Shown in pieces: positions 1-13,100 of a stretch of 64,000 bases of DNA. Where the stretch lies: assembly GCF_028769735.1 (NCBI RefSeq), contig NC_088169.1, forward strand, positions 41,516,729-41,580,728, read 5' to 3'. The notes under the pieces are model-generated. The model was not told the DNA's origin. It ran no database searches and worked only from the letters and a program-made list of their open reading frames with translations. A program made the translations under genes and the position numbers. The DNA comes from Zonotrichia leucophrys gambelii (Eukaryota; Chordata; Aves; Passeriformes; Passerellidae). How positions within the stretch are numbered: the first letter of the stretch is position 1; every line of letters begins with the position of its first letter.

Positions 1-284
1 ACATTTAAATTTGCTGGCCAATTTCAACTAAATTTGATAAAGAGTTTGGATACTCAAAAATAATTAAGTTCCAGCAAATTCTACAAAAATTAGAAGCTGA
101 GTACAAAAGAGACATCTACAAAATGCTTATAGGTGAAAGCAAAAAACTTTTAACCAATCTACTATCCATCACCTCATTAATGAAATAAAGATACTCAGCA
201 TGTCTTGTATTTGAATATATATTGTGCTTATGCATATTTGAGTAAATATTCACCATATATATTCAAAACCTTACAGGACAACCT

Positions 285-350
285 CCCCTGGACAGCCCTG
301 CTTGAGGAAAGGGGGTGGACTAAATCATCTTTCCTGTCTGATCTGCAAAA
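285..350 (+). repeat. Possible CR1 LINE 3'-end relic
   Basis: A short stretch around ctgcttgagg and gggggtggactaaatcatct resembles the block near the CR1 3' end that normally reads like gcagggggttggactagatgatct. No clear flanking CR1 body or octamer tail is seen, so this is an old fragment or a chance match. Confidence 0.38.
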
Positions 351-3300
351 TTTCGGGGAGGTGTGGTGGTGTCACATGTATAGTTTGAGAGAAGCCACAA
401 CAAATGATACTGAACAGGGAAAGAACTCCAGGGGAAGAGGAAGAAGATCTCATTGAAAGGTGAAGGAAAGAAATCCAAAGGCAATTGAGTATTAGCCACT
501 ATGCTATCAATGGTCCTTTTTTCTTTGGTGACCTTCAGGATTTCACTGAAGACTTGTCACTTCAGTCTTCATGTTCTATTAGCAGAATCATTTTGGAAAT
601 AATATCTAAGGTTACAAGCCACACAAATGTCATTACAGGAGGGTGAAACATATTTTTGATAGCAAAGATCATTCCTTCAATCTTTTACACTGATGTGAAT
701 GTACCCACGTTAGAAGTTGCATGGAGTTTGAAAACACATACTCATTATTAAATGAAGAAATAAATAGCAAAATGTAGAGATGAGGCTTAGGCCTGTCATT
801 TTGGTGAAAGAGTACTGGAGAACAAATAAATTTTTGAACAACTACCAGGGAGAAATAGTGAGAACAAGTAAACTACAGCAATGAGAAATTCAGAGAGATG
901 AGCAAACATTGCTAGCCAAACTGAGTACTCCAGAAGATTCTTGGACAAGCAAACGAAGAAGACTGGGTCTGGGAGATCCATGGCTGGGTCCTCCCCACCA
1001 TGAGATCACCCACATGCACATTTCCTGGATGAAATGTATACTCTTCTGTGAAGGAAGCTGAGAAGAAGACAAAGGCATCATGTAGCCAACAGCAGATTCA
1101 GGGTGGAAGCCTGGTAAGGAGAAAGGTGACACATCACAGGAGCAGGATCAGCCCCTACAGTGGGCATGGAAAAGGAGGCATCTGCAAGTGAATTTGTCAT
1201 CTAAACTCTTCTTAGAAACAGTGGGCCATCAAATCCATTAATTCATGAGGACTGGAACAACCCCACCCTAGTCAAGTCAAGTAACTTGACCACACCAACA
1301 AATGAGGTAGAAGAGGGCTTCAGAAGCCTAGGAAACACTAGGCTTAAAAACACCAGGCCAAAAAAATCTGTCTAGGCAAGCTCACAGAGCAGGCTAGATG
1401 CTCAAGGGCAGTGACAGGCTGCAGGAATCAGAAGCTGCAAGGCTAAGAAACAGCATCAGTGTTGGAAAACATGGAGAACAATGGAAAACATGAAACCTCA
1501 CAGAGGTGAGTGCTTGGATGGGGCACAGGATCCAAAGAAAGAATTATGATCGAGTTCAAATTTGAAAGAGTGTAAGGAAAAGCAAACTTGGTGTACTAAT
1601 CCAAACCAGATCAAGTTCCTAAAAGTGCTTAAGGGCTACTCTGGCACAGTGTATTTAGATTCAGCAATCCTGCAGGAGTAAAAGTTGAAGGTTTCACTAG
1701 CATTGTGCTTAACTTGAAAAAAGAAAGCATCATGAAAATACCACAAAACTTTTGCAAAATATTATAGAAAGGAAAAGATTTGTGGGTAATCTCAACACTA
1801 TTTAACAGCACTGTAGTAAAAGGTAAAATGATATACAGTATTTCTCAAAATATTTGAGAAAATGTAAGTGAAAACTATACGGCTGAGCAAAATCATAACA
1901 GGCTGTTAGAAAGAAAAAGAAAAAAAAAGGCCTATTGAAATTGCAAAATTAGAATTCTGACCAGCCAACAAATTAAGGCAATAAATTGTGTCCAAAAGTG
2001 CTTAAGGAGCAATCTGGAAAAGAGAAAAGACACAAAAACTAATAATGTCACTTTTCAGCTGTAAGTTCCATCACACCAGAAGACTACTATGACTAATGGA
2101 CACCAACCTTTGATAAGACCCAGGTAAGCACAAAGCAGTAACCTAGTAAATTACTCCAGAGAAAGTCAGAGGAACAACTCTGAAATACCTTAAATACATG
2201 TTAATGACTACACAGATGAATACAACACCTTGCAAAAGGCTTAAAGCTTTTGTAAATTGGTATCATGACTGACAAACCTTTAAAAAAGATGCCATACGCA
2301 AGAAAATCAAATTAGAAATCCCATGGCACATTTTCAGTGTCCTTCACAAAAAGCTCTTTAAGACATAAAGCAGCCACAGGGTAAGAGTCATGTTGTTGCT
2401 TGGATATGTAACTTCATGAATGTCAGAAAACCAAAGAAAAATAAATTGGCAGGATTCCTCCTGGAAACACACTGCCTAGAAGTATTTTGTGAGAATCTCT
2501 TCAGCTCCACTCTACTCTGTTACCTAGAGACAAACCAACTATTCAGCAGCAGGAACAGAGCAGAGAACATCATGGCCTGGTATAAATTCTTGGAACAACT
2601 GCATCTGCAATAGGCTGGGCACTCCCGATTCCTCTAAGAACTGAAAGGATGTAAATGGGAAAGTTACTGAGAAGGACAGCAAGCACCTTGAAACACACGG
2701 AATATGCTAACCTAGGGAACCATTAAGACACCTGGATCCTCAGTCCAGAGGATGAGGTAACTGAAATATGATGGTAATTTATAAGATAATGAATAACATG
2801 AAAATGGAGACAGAACAACTGTTCAGTGCGCCTTCCAATTTAATAACTGAGGAACACTAAATGAAGTTAATGTGTCAAGTTCACAGAGGGCTTTCCTCAC
2901 TAGCTATTATTCTTGCTCAAATACCTGCAACAGACATCAGAAGTTGTGTGTTTAAAAAGCAACTGGATGTATTTTTTGGACTAAACCTTCTCCAAGCAAT
3001 AAAATCCAAAACCCACCATAGGCTAGGAGAGTATTCTGGGGTCTTTGTGCAGTGACAGTGAAAGTCACTATACTATAGCCAACAGGAGACTTGAGTTTTA
3101 TAGTCAGTGCAACCACTTATACATTTTACTGGCATATTTCAGTAAAAAGCACTGAGGTAATGGCCATTTTCAGACACTTGGACAATGCAAGATCCTCTAA
3201 TTTTGTCCTAACCATCGAAGCTATATTCATTATATTCAGAATAAGATTTAAAAAAGGTTTTTGCCTAGCAAAGATACAAAGAAAACTTGGCTTTCATATA

Positions 3301-4719
3301 TGACTAATTCAGAAGACAGACCTACTAGTGAATATTTATATCATCCCAGATTTTCATGAAAATCTGTAGATTACAAATAAATCTTTATAAGAAGTTTCTG
3401 TTACATAACCAAGCTGTGTTATCAACTTCAGAAGGCATCAAAGGAACTAATCTCAGCTCTTTATATGCAAAGAAATACTTCAATTATACCTCCTTGGCCT
3501 TAACTTTCAGGCTAGGTAGGAAAGAGTCTAAGTAGCAATATATGTAAAGTAACCCAAGTTTGCACCTTTTTCTGTAACATACGCAGCCTAGACATAATAT
3601 CCCAGGAAGCAAAACTTTAAAATCTTCATACATTCTACATTAACAAAGTAAGGCAGTTAAATGAAAGTCCAATATAGTAAAGGTAGCTAGAGGAAAAAAG
3701 AAGAGAGTAGCAGAGGGAAGCAAGATATGATAGTATTATATATCCCCAGTGACATGAATAATTTTTTTTTGTTTGCATTTAATCTTTATATAGCCTTTTT
3801 CCCCAGCTCTGAATTTCATTTATCACTGTATGCTGATAAGCTGTCAACAGTGGCAACACTTTCATATATTCTTGTGCAAGAACAATAAAAACATGACCCT
3901 TATTAGGACTTCTCAAAAGGGGAAAAAAGCCTAAAACAAAACAGTAATTTATAATACGCTCATTTTCCATCAAATAGAAATGGAATTTATTTCACAGAAA
4001 CAGCAGATTCCAAGTCTCCCTTGGGGCAGGAAGGGGAATGTTACTAAAACAGAGACAAAGGGGCTGCTCTGCAATATGCTGTAATAGGTTAACCGAAGTT
4101 TGAACTGTGAAAAGTTAATACATGTTTTACAAGATGACACAAACACTGAAAAGATCTCAGAATTATCTTTTAGGAGGATACAGATATTGCTATTTTTAAA
4201 AAAGCTTTTCATCAGGAGCAGCTTCTGAATCAAAACAATACTTTCAATAACATGAACCAAAATCTGCCTACAGAGCGGAACAGTAGCTGTAACAGGACTC
4301 ACATTTATTTCCCTTTTTTAAAGAGGTTAATTTAATAGTTTTTCTCCAATACAAAACAACAGGAGAAATAAAATTTGAAGAGTATCTGGGACTCCCTGCA
4401 CAGCACTTAGAAGAAAAAAGTCTTTGAACAGTTCTCACTGCTACAAAGAAACACATATTGAAAATTTGTTAAAAAATTTAGCCATGCACTGAAGCTGTTG
4501 GAGAATACAGACTGTTCACCACCCCAAGATCCGTAGGCGGTTGAGTTCCATGGTGATAGTTGAGAAACTCCAATTACTTTTAAAGAATAGAAACTAATCC
4601 CCAGATAAAAGACATAGAAAGTAATTACCTTTAGTATTGCAACAATGCCAAGAACCAGTATTTTGTTTGACATGTTTAGAAAACAAATTCCTGGGAGAGA
4701 TAAAAATACTTTATCATTA
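351..4719. other. Intronic sequence, no recognised element
   Basis: AT-rich unique sequence. The open frames are short (at most 110 codons), lack any domain I recognise and show no splice-framed exon structure. Nothing else is supported. Confidence 0.5.
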
Positions 4720-4761
4720 AGCAGTATTTGGTCTTCTCAAAGCAGTACTTGGTCTTCTCAA
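4720..4761. repeat. Tandem duplication, 2 x 21 bp
   Basis: A 21-bp unit beginning agcagtatttgg is repeated directly after itself with a single T/C difference. It is a simple local duplication. Confidence 0.8.
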
Positions 4762-7700
4762 AGCTATGCAATAGAGACCTCTACATGCACCCTTAACATA
4801 TCCAGGTCAGTGTCATGTATGAGTGTATCTACATCATCATTTCACTGTTCCAGGCGGCGCACACTCCAGTATTTGATTAGCAGGTGCACCCTGTGTAACC
4901 ACCTTACAAAACACACAGACATACAAACCTCCACATCTAACCAAAAGACAGTTGTCAAGGCTCTTACCTTGATTTGCATATTATCTTGCAAACACAGCAT
5001 GTTAGGCTGGATGGAGCCTTCAGCAGTTTCTTTTTAGCCCTCAGGACTGCTAATCAGACAGGCCTCACAACACCTTAGGATGAGTTTGCATGGCACATAA
5101 TCACCTCTGGCTAGATGGTGGCACATCATCCTAGAAACTTTATTTTTCCCACTTAGAAAATCAGTCCAGGAAACTCTGTCACAATAGGGCTTGAACGCAT
5201 TAAGAGCCTTCACACATTTTAAAGGGAAGCTTAAGAAGGAGAAACTCAAAGAATGAGTACTCAAGTCCCAAGGGAGAACCAGGTACATCACACCCCAGTT
5301 CTTCTGGCTCCCATCAGTGACACAGCAGGCACTGGACAGAGATGCTGCTGCATCCACCACTCTGCCATCAGCAGGGGCATCACCTTGCCCTTTGATGTGA
5401 CTTGAGAGGGAAGAAACTTTACCTTCCTTTCCTCTGCAATGGCTGCTATCTCTAGTTTCTAGTTTCCAAGCAAGAATTATGACACGTGACAGCTCCTGGG
5501 AACAATCAAACCCGCCAACCCAGAGCCAACTCAGGAATTTTTAGCAGGCCTTTGAAAAACAGCCCAATGTAATGAGTGTGTTCTATTACTGTGATTCAGG
5601 TAACAGTTTAGAAAATGTTGTCTTCCAACATCAGTTTCACACCATGAACTTCACAAATTAAATTAATGTAATTTGTTGTAAAATTGCACTGACACACATG
5701 ACCACCTTTAAAAATTACCTGTGTTAAACATACTCAGTGTTAAAGATACTTTGTTATTCATACACGTCATGCTGTTCACAAAAAATAAACCCATGAAAAC
5801 AACTTAGAGAAAGAGGGTCTGTTTATTAGGATAAGGAACTCTTAATGAAAATACACAGCTGAGCTTCATGCAGTGCAAGCAACAACAATTGCTAATTTTA
5901 CTAAAATTCTCACAGTTATTTCTGTATTGAGCTTTGGTCCATGTACACTACCCACACATTGTTTGTATTCTGCAACCACTTGGTTACAACCTGATTTAAA
6001 CAAGAGCATATAATATACAAGATGGCAAGGATCTATATGTGGCATTTACTTAGATGGTCTAAAAACTAGGATCATGGATAAGAAATAAATAAGCTTTTGG
6101 ACTATATAATCTCCATCATCAGTCAGATCAACTTAACCCACCTGAATAAATGCTCAAGACTTCCAGAACTCTTGCAACATCAGTTAATATATTCATTTTG
6201 CAGTAGTTTTTGTATGTGAAGATTTTATTGAGGTCATAAAACCCACTTAATTCTGACTTTTGCTTGGAGATAAGCTGATGCTTACATCACCACCCCCTTT
6301 AAAAATAAAACCAATTTTAGTTCTGCCCATAGACCTACCAGCTTTCACTTGTTCCTAACAATAGCAAAGGCAGCACAGTAATTGTGTGAGAAGTCAGGAA
6401 CAAAAAAAGAAGAGTGAAAGGAAAAGAGATATCATTTTACAAAGAACATCTATGCTCAACATCTTCTTAGGAAAAAAAAAGTAAAAAAAAAAAAAAAACC
6501 ATTTTTGCCTGACATCAGTTTTTAGTGACCTGATTCTCTTTGGAATGCACAGTCATAAAAGGTAACTTATGTGCTCAGTTCTTCTCTCCTTTTATCTAAT
6601 AATACACACAAGCAACAGTCTTTTGAAACTTTTACAGAAACACTGTCAGGTACTTAGATCCTGCTGAAGACAGAGTATGAAACTACACAAAAGAAAATCA
6701 GCATGATAGAAGTTATGTATGCCTTAACTTTTGGGGATTACAAAAAGGCAGGAATAAATAGCCACAGTAAAGAGGGAGTAACATAAAAGAATGCTCACAA
6801 ACAAAGAGCTCTTACCAAATACAAAAAAAGATACAAGACATACTTGATAAAAGTTCAAATCCAGCATTAAAACTGTTGAGTGTATTCCACATTCTGGTTA
6901 GGGTTTGTTTTTGCCTATTACAGGTAATATGCAATTACCAACAAACTTCATTAATAATTGACACATGATAAAAATATTTGCACCGAAAAACATGTAAAAG
7001 CCCGAGCCTGGATAACCTTACACACGTGAAAATGAGTCATTAATGGTATTAATAATTGTATTCCTTTAAATAAGGATTTGGACAATGCCATTTTGGCACA
7101 CAAGGTCTAAAGACATGTGGCTCCAAATTTCAGTGATCACATGAACTAACTGAATCTCTGAGAAAAGGATGACAGGGAAGACATTTCTGTTAAATTTATT
7201 GTGGCAATAAACAAAGCAAACAGGTAACTAGTATTGTTCTAATCAACTTCACATTTAGGCCTCAAATTCCACCAAAAGGTAGAACACCAACGAGGACTGA
7301 AGGAGTCCATGCAGGAGGAACTGGACAAGAGATTCTTGTTCCGTTCTTTCCTTTACTAGTGGTATCTAAATGGTTTTCTTTCTACAACCCAATGAATTGT
7401 GCACCCATCCCACTTTGGATACCACTGGTCTCCAAAGCCATCTCTTACCTAAGTACTAATCCTGCAGAGGTACAAGAAAAAGTTATATATTCACCAATCC
7501 AGGATATTAAAATGCACAGTGGAGACAGCTTTCTTGTTCTTCAGAAGCAACCTTGAGTGGTACTCAACCACAGCTCAAAAACTACAAGCTAATAGCAGAC
7601 ACCTCTCTTGGCAGCATTTCTATTACATCTTATATAAGCAAATTGTCTGGATTTTTCCAGTCTCTTTTGTTGTGTTCCAGACTTTGCCCCAGATAATGAA

Positions 7701-8018
7701 GAGCTGACAGCAGAGCTGCCTTGCTATTTCAGTCCTACCCCTGAGCAGCTGGTGTGGAAATATAGGCAGCAAATGCTATTACTCAGATGGGGTGAAATTA
7801 CATCTTATAATTCAAGTCATTGTCTTTAAAACAAACCCAAAAAAATAAAATCAATAGGCTATTTCATTGTCAACTAACGAATCACTGAATAACACCCAGA
7901 AACTTAATTACTTCTCCCTATTAAAATAATTTAAACCAGAGTGGAAAGCAGGATTTCTCCTCTGCTGCACACTGCTTAAAAAGTGTATCTGCAACAAAAA
8001 GGGGAAGGCATACAAACA
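4762..8018. other. Intronic sequence, no recognised element
   Basis: AT-rich unique sequence with A-runs near 6471-6499. I recognise no gene or transposon. The region around 5035-5400 is less AT-rich, but no known element was identified in it. Confidence 0.45.
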
Positions 8019-8024
8019 GCAGGA

Positions 8025-8337
8025 TGTTGTCATCTGATTGCAAAAGTCCCATACCTTCTCAATTTCTCATGGGCAGCTCCTCACAGCACTGACTCCTCCT
8101 TCTTCTCAGTATAGACAACAAACTCCAGATCTATCCACAGCACAACCAACTGACTCCAACTCTCTCCTCACCCAGCTCACCCACTCTTCTACAGCACTCA
8201 TCATCTCATTGGACACAGCTGTGGTCTGTTAAGGACAGGCGTGTTCCTAATCTTTGGTGGTTAGCACAGCTGCAACTCCTCAGGTGTGAGACTGCCTTCT
8301 GCACTATCTTTATTTTCTTACATTCTAACCCTCCACA
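8025..8337 (-). mobile_element. Short solo LTR (family member 1 of 2), ~313 bp
   Basis: The element starts TG and ends CA and is flanked by a perfect 6-bp target-site duplication, GCAGGA (8019-8024 and 8338-8343). It is homologous over its length to 45593-45859. Shared blocks include cataccttctc, cctcacagcactgac, attggacacagctgtgg, gttcctaatctttggtgg and gagactgccttctgcacta. The 6-bp duplication and TG...CA ends indicate integrase-mediated insertion of a class II (ERVK-like) retrovirus-type element, reduced to a solo LTR. Orientation is uncertain: an AATAAA lies on the minus strand near its minus-strand 5' end. No viral genes remain. Confidence 0.82.
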
Positions 8338-8343
8338 GCAGGA

Positions 8344-8781
8344 CTCCTAAGAAACCACACCGGACACATATCAACACTTCCTAGAGAAGAGCTCTTGAAT
8401 AAGAGGTATAATTTGTCCTCACAATCACAATTTTAATTTAAAAAGTACTTTCCAGACCCAATTTTATTGCAAAAATAATGTATAGAACAGTACTGAAGAG
8501 TCACCATCTGTTACATGAAGCCAAAACCAGATATCAAACACATATTTTGTATGAAGCACTCAAACTAAGACAAGGCAAACATTCACCACAATAACCACCA
8601 TGCTGCAAGGTTGCCATAGTAGGAGTGATCCAATTAAACCTCTCTTCACAGCTGGGTGTCCACCCCAGAAGCTTCAGACTACCCAGCCCCATTCAGTCTT
8701 TTCAACCATGAAACCTAAACTGACTGGTCAAGTACAGCCTGTTGCACAAAGACTGAGCTCCAGAACCAAATGCAAACATGA
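8344..8781. other. Spacer between two solo LTRs
   Basis: About 440 bp of ordinary intronic sequence separates the short LTR from the 1.3-kb LTR. No internal retroviral sequence or primer-binding site is visible, and the two LTRs belong to different families with different target duplications, so they are independent insertions. Confidence 0.6.
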
Positions 8782-8786
8782 CACCT

Positions 8787-10110
8787 TGTCATGGTTTGAG
8801 CCTGGCACAGAGCCAGTGCCCCCCATGAAAATGCCCTCACCCTGGTGTCTGCTGTGAGATGTGACCAGGAATAAGCAAAACAGGCTTTAGCTTAAACATA
8901 AAGAACACTTTATTACCTAAACTACAGGGAAATAGGGAAAAAACCATAAGGAAAAGAAAAAAAAAATTGAAAACCTTACAAAAACCACTTTCCTCCTCCC
9001 CACTACCTGACTTTCCCAATCCGATACATTCTCCCAAATCACCAACTGCCCAGCCTGGCACCACACTTTAGTATACTCAAACTTCAGTTCATGAAGAGGA
9101 AAGGAGTCCTTCTTGTTCCATAGGCTTCCCCTGGAAACACACTGAAACCTCGTGTGCTTCCCTGTCACTTCGGCACCGCCCGGAAAAAAGTCCTTTTGCC
9201 GCTTGTGACATCTTCCTTCCATGCCCAGTGCTCTCACCACTGCGCATGGACCAGAGCTGCTTTTAGGGTTGTCTTTCAAGGATGCCTTGTCTCACTCCAA
9301 AAAGGCACAGTCTCTGCTTTGGGACATCTGTCCCCCCATATTTTTCCAACCCCCTGGGGCCGGGGGGTCCCCACAATGAACCCTCCTGGTTCTGAGCCAC
9401 TGCTTCCCCCTAAGTGCAGTCTCTGTGTCACAGGAACTAACTGAGTCCATGGCCACAAGAAAAGTCCAGCCAAAAGGCCACTCCAAATCATCTCTCCCCA
9501 TTCAATCATCTCCACGTTCTTCGGGCCAGGTCCTTGTCTCATCTCATCTCTTATCTCCCTTCTTATTCAGCTTTGAGGAGGATTAGCATTTTTGCAAGGC
9601 CCCAATCATGAAAGAAAGGGGTTAAAACTTTCAATCTCTGTCCCGGAGCTGCGGCACTCCCACACACGCTGCTGCTCCGGCCGGGCACTCTTTCCCCCCC
9701 CTTCTCCTCCTGGGCCGGCTGCTATCACATTCGGTGTCGCCGGCTCTCTCTCTCTCTCCCTCCTGGGGGGGCGATGGCTGCCCGAGGGCTGACTCCCTGG
9801 GATCTCCCACCCTTCCATCCTCGAGGGCCTCCTCACCTCCCATCTCCGTCCAGGCCCAGGGCCTACCACGTGGCTGCCCCTCCCCCGCCCAGCAGCAGCA
9901 GCTGGACAGGGGAGGGAGATCCGACTTCTTCTCCACGACGTCCCAAGAGAGCCTGCCAGGGGCAGAGCCCTGCTTTTTAACCCCTGTGTATTCTCGGAGG
10001 TGTGTCCAAACCCCACTGGCTACACCAGGTGTCAGTATCAAACTCCAAACATCCATTGGTTTGACCACAGCATCCCAGAATTCCCACTTCTTCCTGGTCA
10101 AACCACCACA
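8787..10110 (-). mobile_element. 1.32-kb solo LTR of an avian endogenous retrovirus
   Basis: The ends are imperfect inverted repeats: TGTCATGGTTTGA on the left, and TGTGGTGGTTTGA when the right end is read on the minus strand. A 5-bp target duplication CACCT flanks it (8782-8786 and 10111-10115). On the minus strand there is a TATA-like TTAAAAAG (9973-9980) and, about 1 kb downstream, an AATAAA (8909-8914), so the LTR runs in the same direction as HS6ST3. The middle (~9640-9960) is strikingly GC-rich. No gag, pol or env sequence is present. The longest open frame (177 codons, minus strand) lies within the LTR and has no recognised domain. Confidence 0.85.
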
Positions 10111-10115
10111 CACCT

Positions 10116-13100
10116 CAAGCCCAAGAATGAAATAGTAAAAAAATCCAGAGGTCTTTAGGCACATTCAGGAACTCCAAAGTTTATAGAAGGCAACTCTTAA
10201 TACTTGGTTCCTGCTATGTCTAAGCTCTATATGGCTGTCTGTCTTTGGTGGCCTCCCATAATGATGAAAGCAGCAGGCTCAGTTTGGGAAATAGCCAAAT
10301 AACAGTCACTAGAAACACCATCCACTTGGATTTCATAAATTCTTTTTCCTTTTCAGGTTTTTTTTTTCACCCCCTAATCTCAATACCAAGTCACCCTACT
10401 TAATTTCAGATTGTCTCCATTTAATGCTTAATTCAGAAAGTGAAGTAATCCAGTTGGAAATGAGGCAATTTATATCTATTCCCACTGCTGCCTCCTCCCA
10501 GTTTATGTATAAATAAACATATAAAGTCACTCAAAGGGAAACAGCAGCCCCCCAAATATCCACTGCTTTAGAACAGCACCACTTCTGGCTGCACCAGAAA
10601 AGTGTGGCCCACCACAATTTCCTAAAGAGCACTGTCATACAACACAACCTCTATTTACTGCTAGACTGGCACAGCCCACCCAAATCTCCTCAAACACACA
10701 TGCTGGCCTGAACTTACTACCAAGTGCTATATCCATGAACTAAGTAGCAGAGAGATCACTTAACTCCTTTAAGGAGGAAAAAAAAAACCAACCTGGATCC
10801 TGGATACCTTTTCTCCCAAGCAGATAAAAAAACCAAATGAAACCAATACCAAAAAGAAATAATGATATTTATCCCCTCAAACAGTACTTTGCTCCTATGA
10901 TAAGCCTCAAAGCATGTGTGTGGTGGTGAAAGGAGTCTCATATGGACTCATTCCTTTACAACGCAGGTTAGAGTGCTTTTTAAATTGCTAATCCTCAAAA
11001 AGACTTTTAACATCTCTAAGTCATTTAGACATGCTTTCTACATAACAACAGTTAGAAACTTCACAGCAGACTCAAAATCACAATTTATGCTCACTTATAG
11101 CTGAGTTACTCTAAGACTTTGATCAAGACAGAGCAATAGATATGAAACAGTATTTTAAAAGAGCTATTGGTTTCTCAGTTGTAACAACCAACTCAACTGA
11201 GGCAATTCAAACTTCATTTTTCAATTTTTCACATTTCTAATGTTCTGAAATGCTCAGTGTAAGGCTCAAAACTAACATCTTATAACTTGATTTCAGCAGC
11301 TTGCAAGAAGCAGCATTTTTCTCAGCTCCATTTTAACAGCTTTGCTGATGCACACAGCACACAAGAGAAACACAGCCGTGAAAAACAATAAAACAAGCCA
11401 CTTGGATAGACTCAGCATCTTGGTTCCTGTGAAAGTGCTGAAAGGCAGAAGAAATGAGAGGTCTCAGAGAAAAGGTGCTGGCTTGTGATTATAACTATGA
11501 GTAAGAATACAACTGTGGGGTACATTCCAATTGTAACCCTGTCCCTGATCCCCTCTCCCTCTTTCTTACTGCAAGGACAGATGAGAAGTCTCATTTATAC
11601 TGCCTTCACACCCTCCACACTGCCACAGGATACACCTTGCTCAATGCCCACCTGCCACTGCAGAGGGCAGGGTGAGTGGGAGACGAGAGTTGAAAGAGAT
11701 CTTCATTTATTTATGTTCTGGGACAGTTTGTCTCTTACATATCTATGCATTGCAGGTGCACCCATCGGTGCTCAGACTGCACAACTGCTTTTTTAATCAA
11801 CAGGAAAACAATGGCAATACTGAGTATTTCACAGGAGAAAAATGTTATCAAAGATACTTAAACTGGGAACAAAAACAACACAGAGGGACCTCCTCTTTCA
11901 CAGCTATGAAGGATAAAGTTATCTGGCTTGCATCTCCTTTCTTATTCGCCAGAGACAACCTATATGTTAATGGCAGCTAGAAGCCAGGTCCATTGCAACC
12001 CTACTCACACAAGCTTTATTTTCCTTTGCCCCTTAAGAAATTATTTAAATCCCACAGACAAGTAGAAATAGTTGACTTCTGAGGCTCTCAAACCATCTAG
12101 GAAACAGAGCAAACAACTCCCAGATTCCAAAACATAACCATTACCTTGGTGGAAAGAAAAATCTTGTCTTCTGCTATGTTACACAAGGTGATCCTACACT
12201 TGAAGAGCGCAGCTCTTCAAATCCATGTAATTCAGGACATAAGCCTGAATGTTGTTGGAATTACTTAAAACGAACTAATTCAGCTCATCAACACCAGAAT
12301 CACATACACCCAGTGCTTGTCATTGTGGGAATCTGGTATGTGTTCTTTGCCTTTACAGTATTTTCTTTCTCCTTCATGCACCACAGTCTTTTAATTGACT
12401 TACAGATGCTGGACAGCCCCCAAAAATTATAAGGAAACATTATTCTATTCTGACAACTAACTTTGTACATACTCTTTGAGAAGTTATTTTGAATTTAAAA
12501 ACTATTCTGTGATCTATTTAATTACTGGACTCATCAGCTCAAAATGAAAAAATATTAACACATAAGATACAGATTACAGATGTACAGAGCATGGTAACAA
12601 CTAAATGCCAGCATTTTAGTTGTCAGATCTTGTTTTGCAGATGTTTACTTACAAGCTTCACTTGACTCAATAGAAGTTTCTATAAAAATATTTTTTCTTA
12701 TCTCTTCAGAGCTGTTTTTCCTCTATTTGAAGGAAAACTTACAGCTGAAATTATTCAGCATCTATGTGCTTTATACACTATAGAAAATTAAGTAGTCATT
12801 TTTCTATAGGGAAGGAATACAACAATCATGTGCAAGCATACTTGCACATCTGTTATTTTGAACATTTTTTTGTTTGTTGCTGCAGGGTCCAAAATCCCCA
12901 AATAATTATTGCAAAGGCCCACTGCAATCCAGTTGTATAAACACAAATAAACCTAAGATAACGCCCTGAGCACTAAGAGTAATGACAGAGGTGGAAGAGA
13001 TAGTCAGGCATGAAATTGATTTTATAATAGCAAATATCTGTTGCCTTCCATGTGCTAAGTAAATAATTCTAAAGAAGAAAGTAAAGATAATAAAAAAAAT

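Noticed and set aside
8025..10110. The two neighbouring LTRs as one provirus
   Set aside because: They differ in sequence and length, have different target duplications (6 bp and 5 bp), and the 450 bp between them has no retroviral genes.
9631..10164. 177-codon open frame on the minus strand
   Set aside because: Almost all of it lies inside the 1.3-kb LTR; composition follows the GC-rich LTR core and no retroviral protein domain is recognisable.
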